NCBI GenBank assembly: GCA_949297215.1
Contig: CASFRV010000002.1
Location: 62,001 to 126,000, forward strand
Direction: 5' to 3'
DNA length: 64,000 nucleotides
Source of the DNA: an uncultured Bacteroidales bacterium
GTDB lineage: Bacteria; Bacteroidota; Bacteroidia; Bacteroidales; Bacteroidaceae
Positions 63,871 through 64,000 of this stretch are shown one piece after another. The notes under the pieces were generated by a model. The model saw only the letters and a list, made by a program, of their open reading frames with translations. It was not told the origin of the DNA and ran no database searches. The translations under genes were made by a program, and so were the position numbers. The number at the start of each line of letters is the position of its first letter. The stretch's first letter is position 1.

Positions 63871-64000
63871 ATGTATTACGACGACATCATCGGACAAGAC
63901 GACATCAAGGCACGCCTGGCGCGCGACGTGGCCGAGGGCCACGTGCCCCACGCCCGCCTGTTCTGCGGCCCCGCGGGCTGCGGCAAGCTGGCCACGGCGC
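63871..64000 (+). CDS. holB: DNA polymerase III delta' subunit, N-terminal fragment
   Basis: The first 43 residues, MYYDDIIGQDDIKARLARDV then GHVPHARLFCGPAGCGKLATA, are the AAA+ clamp-loader start with the beginning of Walker A. Bacteroidales delta' proteins start in this way, with IGQ and PHA(L/R)LFCGP. The rest lies beyond the window edge. The closely related DnaX start (gamma/tau) is an alternative, but GKL in the P-loop and the short N-terminus favour delta'. Confidence 0.8.
   Translation, partial: MYYDDIIGQDDIKARLARDVAEGHVPHARLFCGPAGCGKLATA

Overview
This is a high-GC chromosomal segment from a member of the Bacteroidales (Bacteroidetes). The evidence is the gene order porQ-cmk-ispH and mreB-mreC-mreD-mrdA-rodA, a large secreted sialidase ending in a type IX secretion-like tail, an HU protein with a C-terminal extension, and repeated TAnnTTTG -7 boxes in place of sigma70 -10 boxes. 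I cannot name the genus; the long sialidase tail and high GC would fit a Prevotellaceae or Bacteroidaceae relative.

Layout. 1-2418: end of porQ, then cmk and ispH. 2559-7967: an 1802-residue secreted sialidase carrying two SGNH-esterase-like domains. 8177-15174: a stand-alone IMP cyclohydrolase, then the rod-shape operon and a small membrane-anchored protein. 15795-31086: accessory cluster 1, with an SrfB-like actin/HSP70-fold ATPase, an SrfC-like P-loop protein, a membrane-anchored subtilase with beta-grasp repeats, a membrane protein, a GTPase with helical repeats, a membrane-anchored partner and two envelope proteins. It is bracketed by two same-orientation copies of a two-part non-coding repeat. 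32230-35236: HU-type protein, glyS and an FKBP lipoprotein. About 35424-35636: a strong candidate structured RNA. 35791-36045: a small HTH regulator. 36242-48849: accessory cluster 2, with a vWA-like lipoprotein, a small membrane protein, a tubulin/FtsZ-superfamily protein, an actin/HSP70-fold ATPase, two coiled-coil proteins sharing a C-terminal domain, a MotA/ZorA-like channel protein, a MotB/ZorB-like protein, a trypsin-like lipoprotein and a small protein. 48934-51441: a protein with two ADP-ribosylglycohydrolase domains around a phosphatase-like domain that has lost its cysteine. 51543-64000: housekeeping genes (HAD-thioesterase fusion, tsaE, GT90- and GT39-like glycosyltransferases, a LolD-like ATPase, lpxB, a GNAT-AAA+ fusion, tRNA-Pro, an aldose epimerase and the start of holB) separated by repeat-rich spacers.

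How the genes may work together. Both accessory clusters combine large NTPases of cytoskeletal or chaperone fold with membrane proteins and a serine protease. Cluster 2 adds a tubulin-like protein and a ZorAB-like proton-channel pair. This suggests envelope-anchored, NTP-controlled machines, possibly for defence, antagonism or envelope stress. No function has been shown from this sequence, and no canonical toxin, nuclease or recombinase is present. Cluster 2 is the best candidate for an undescribed system.
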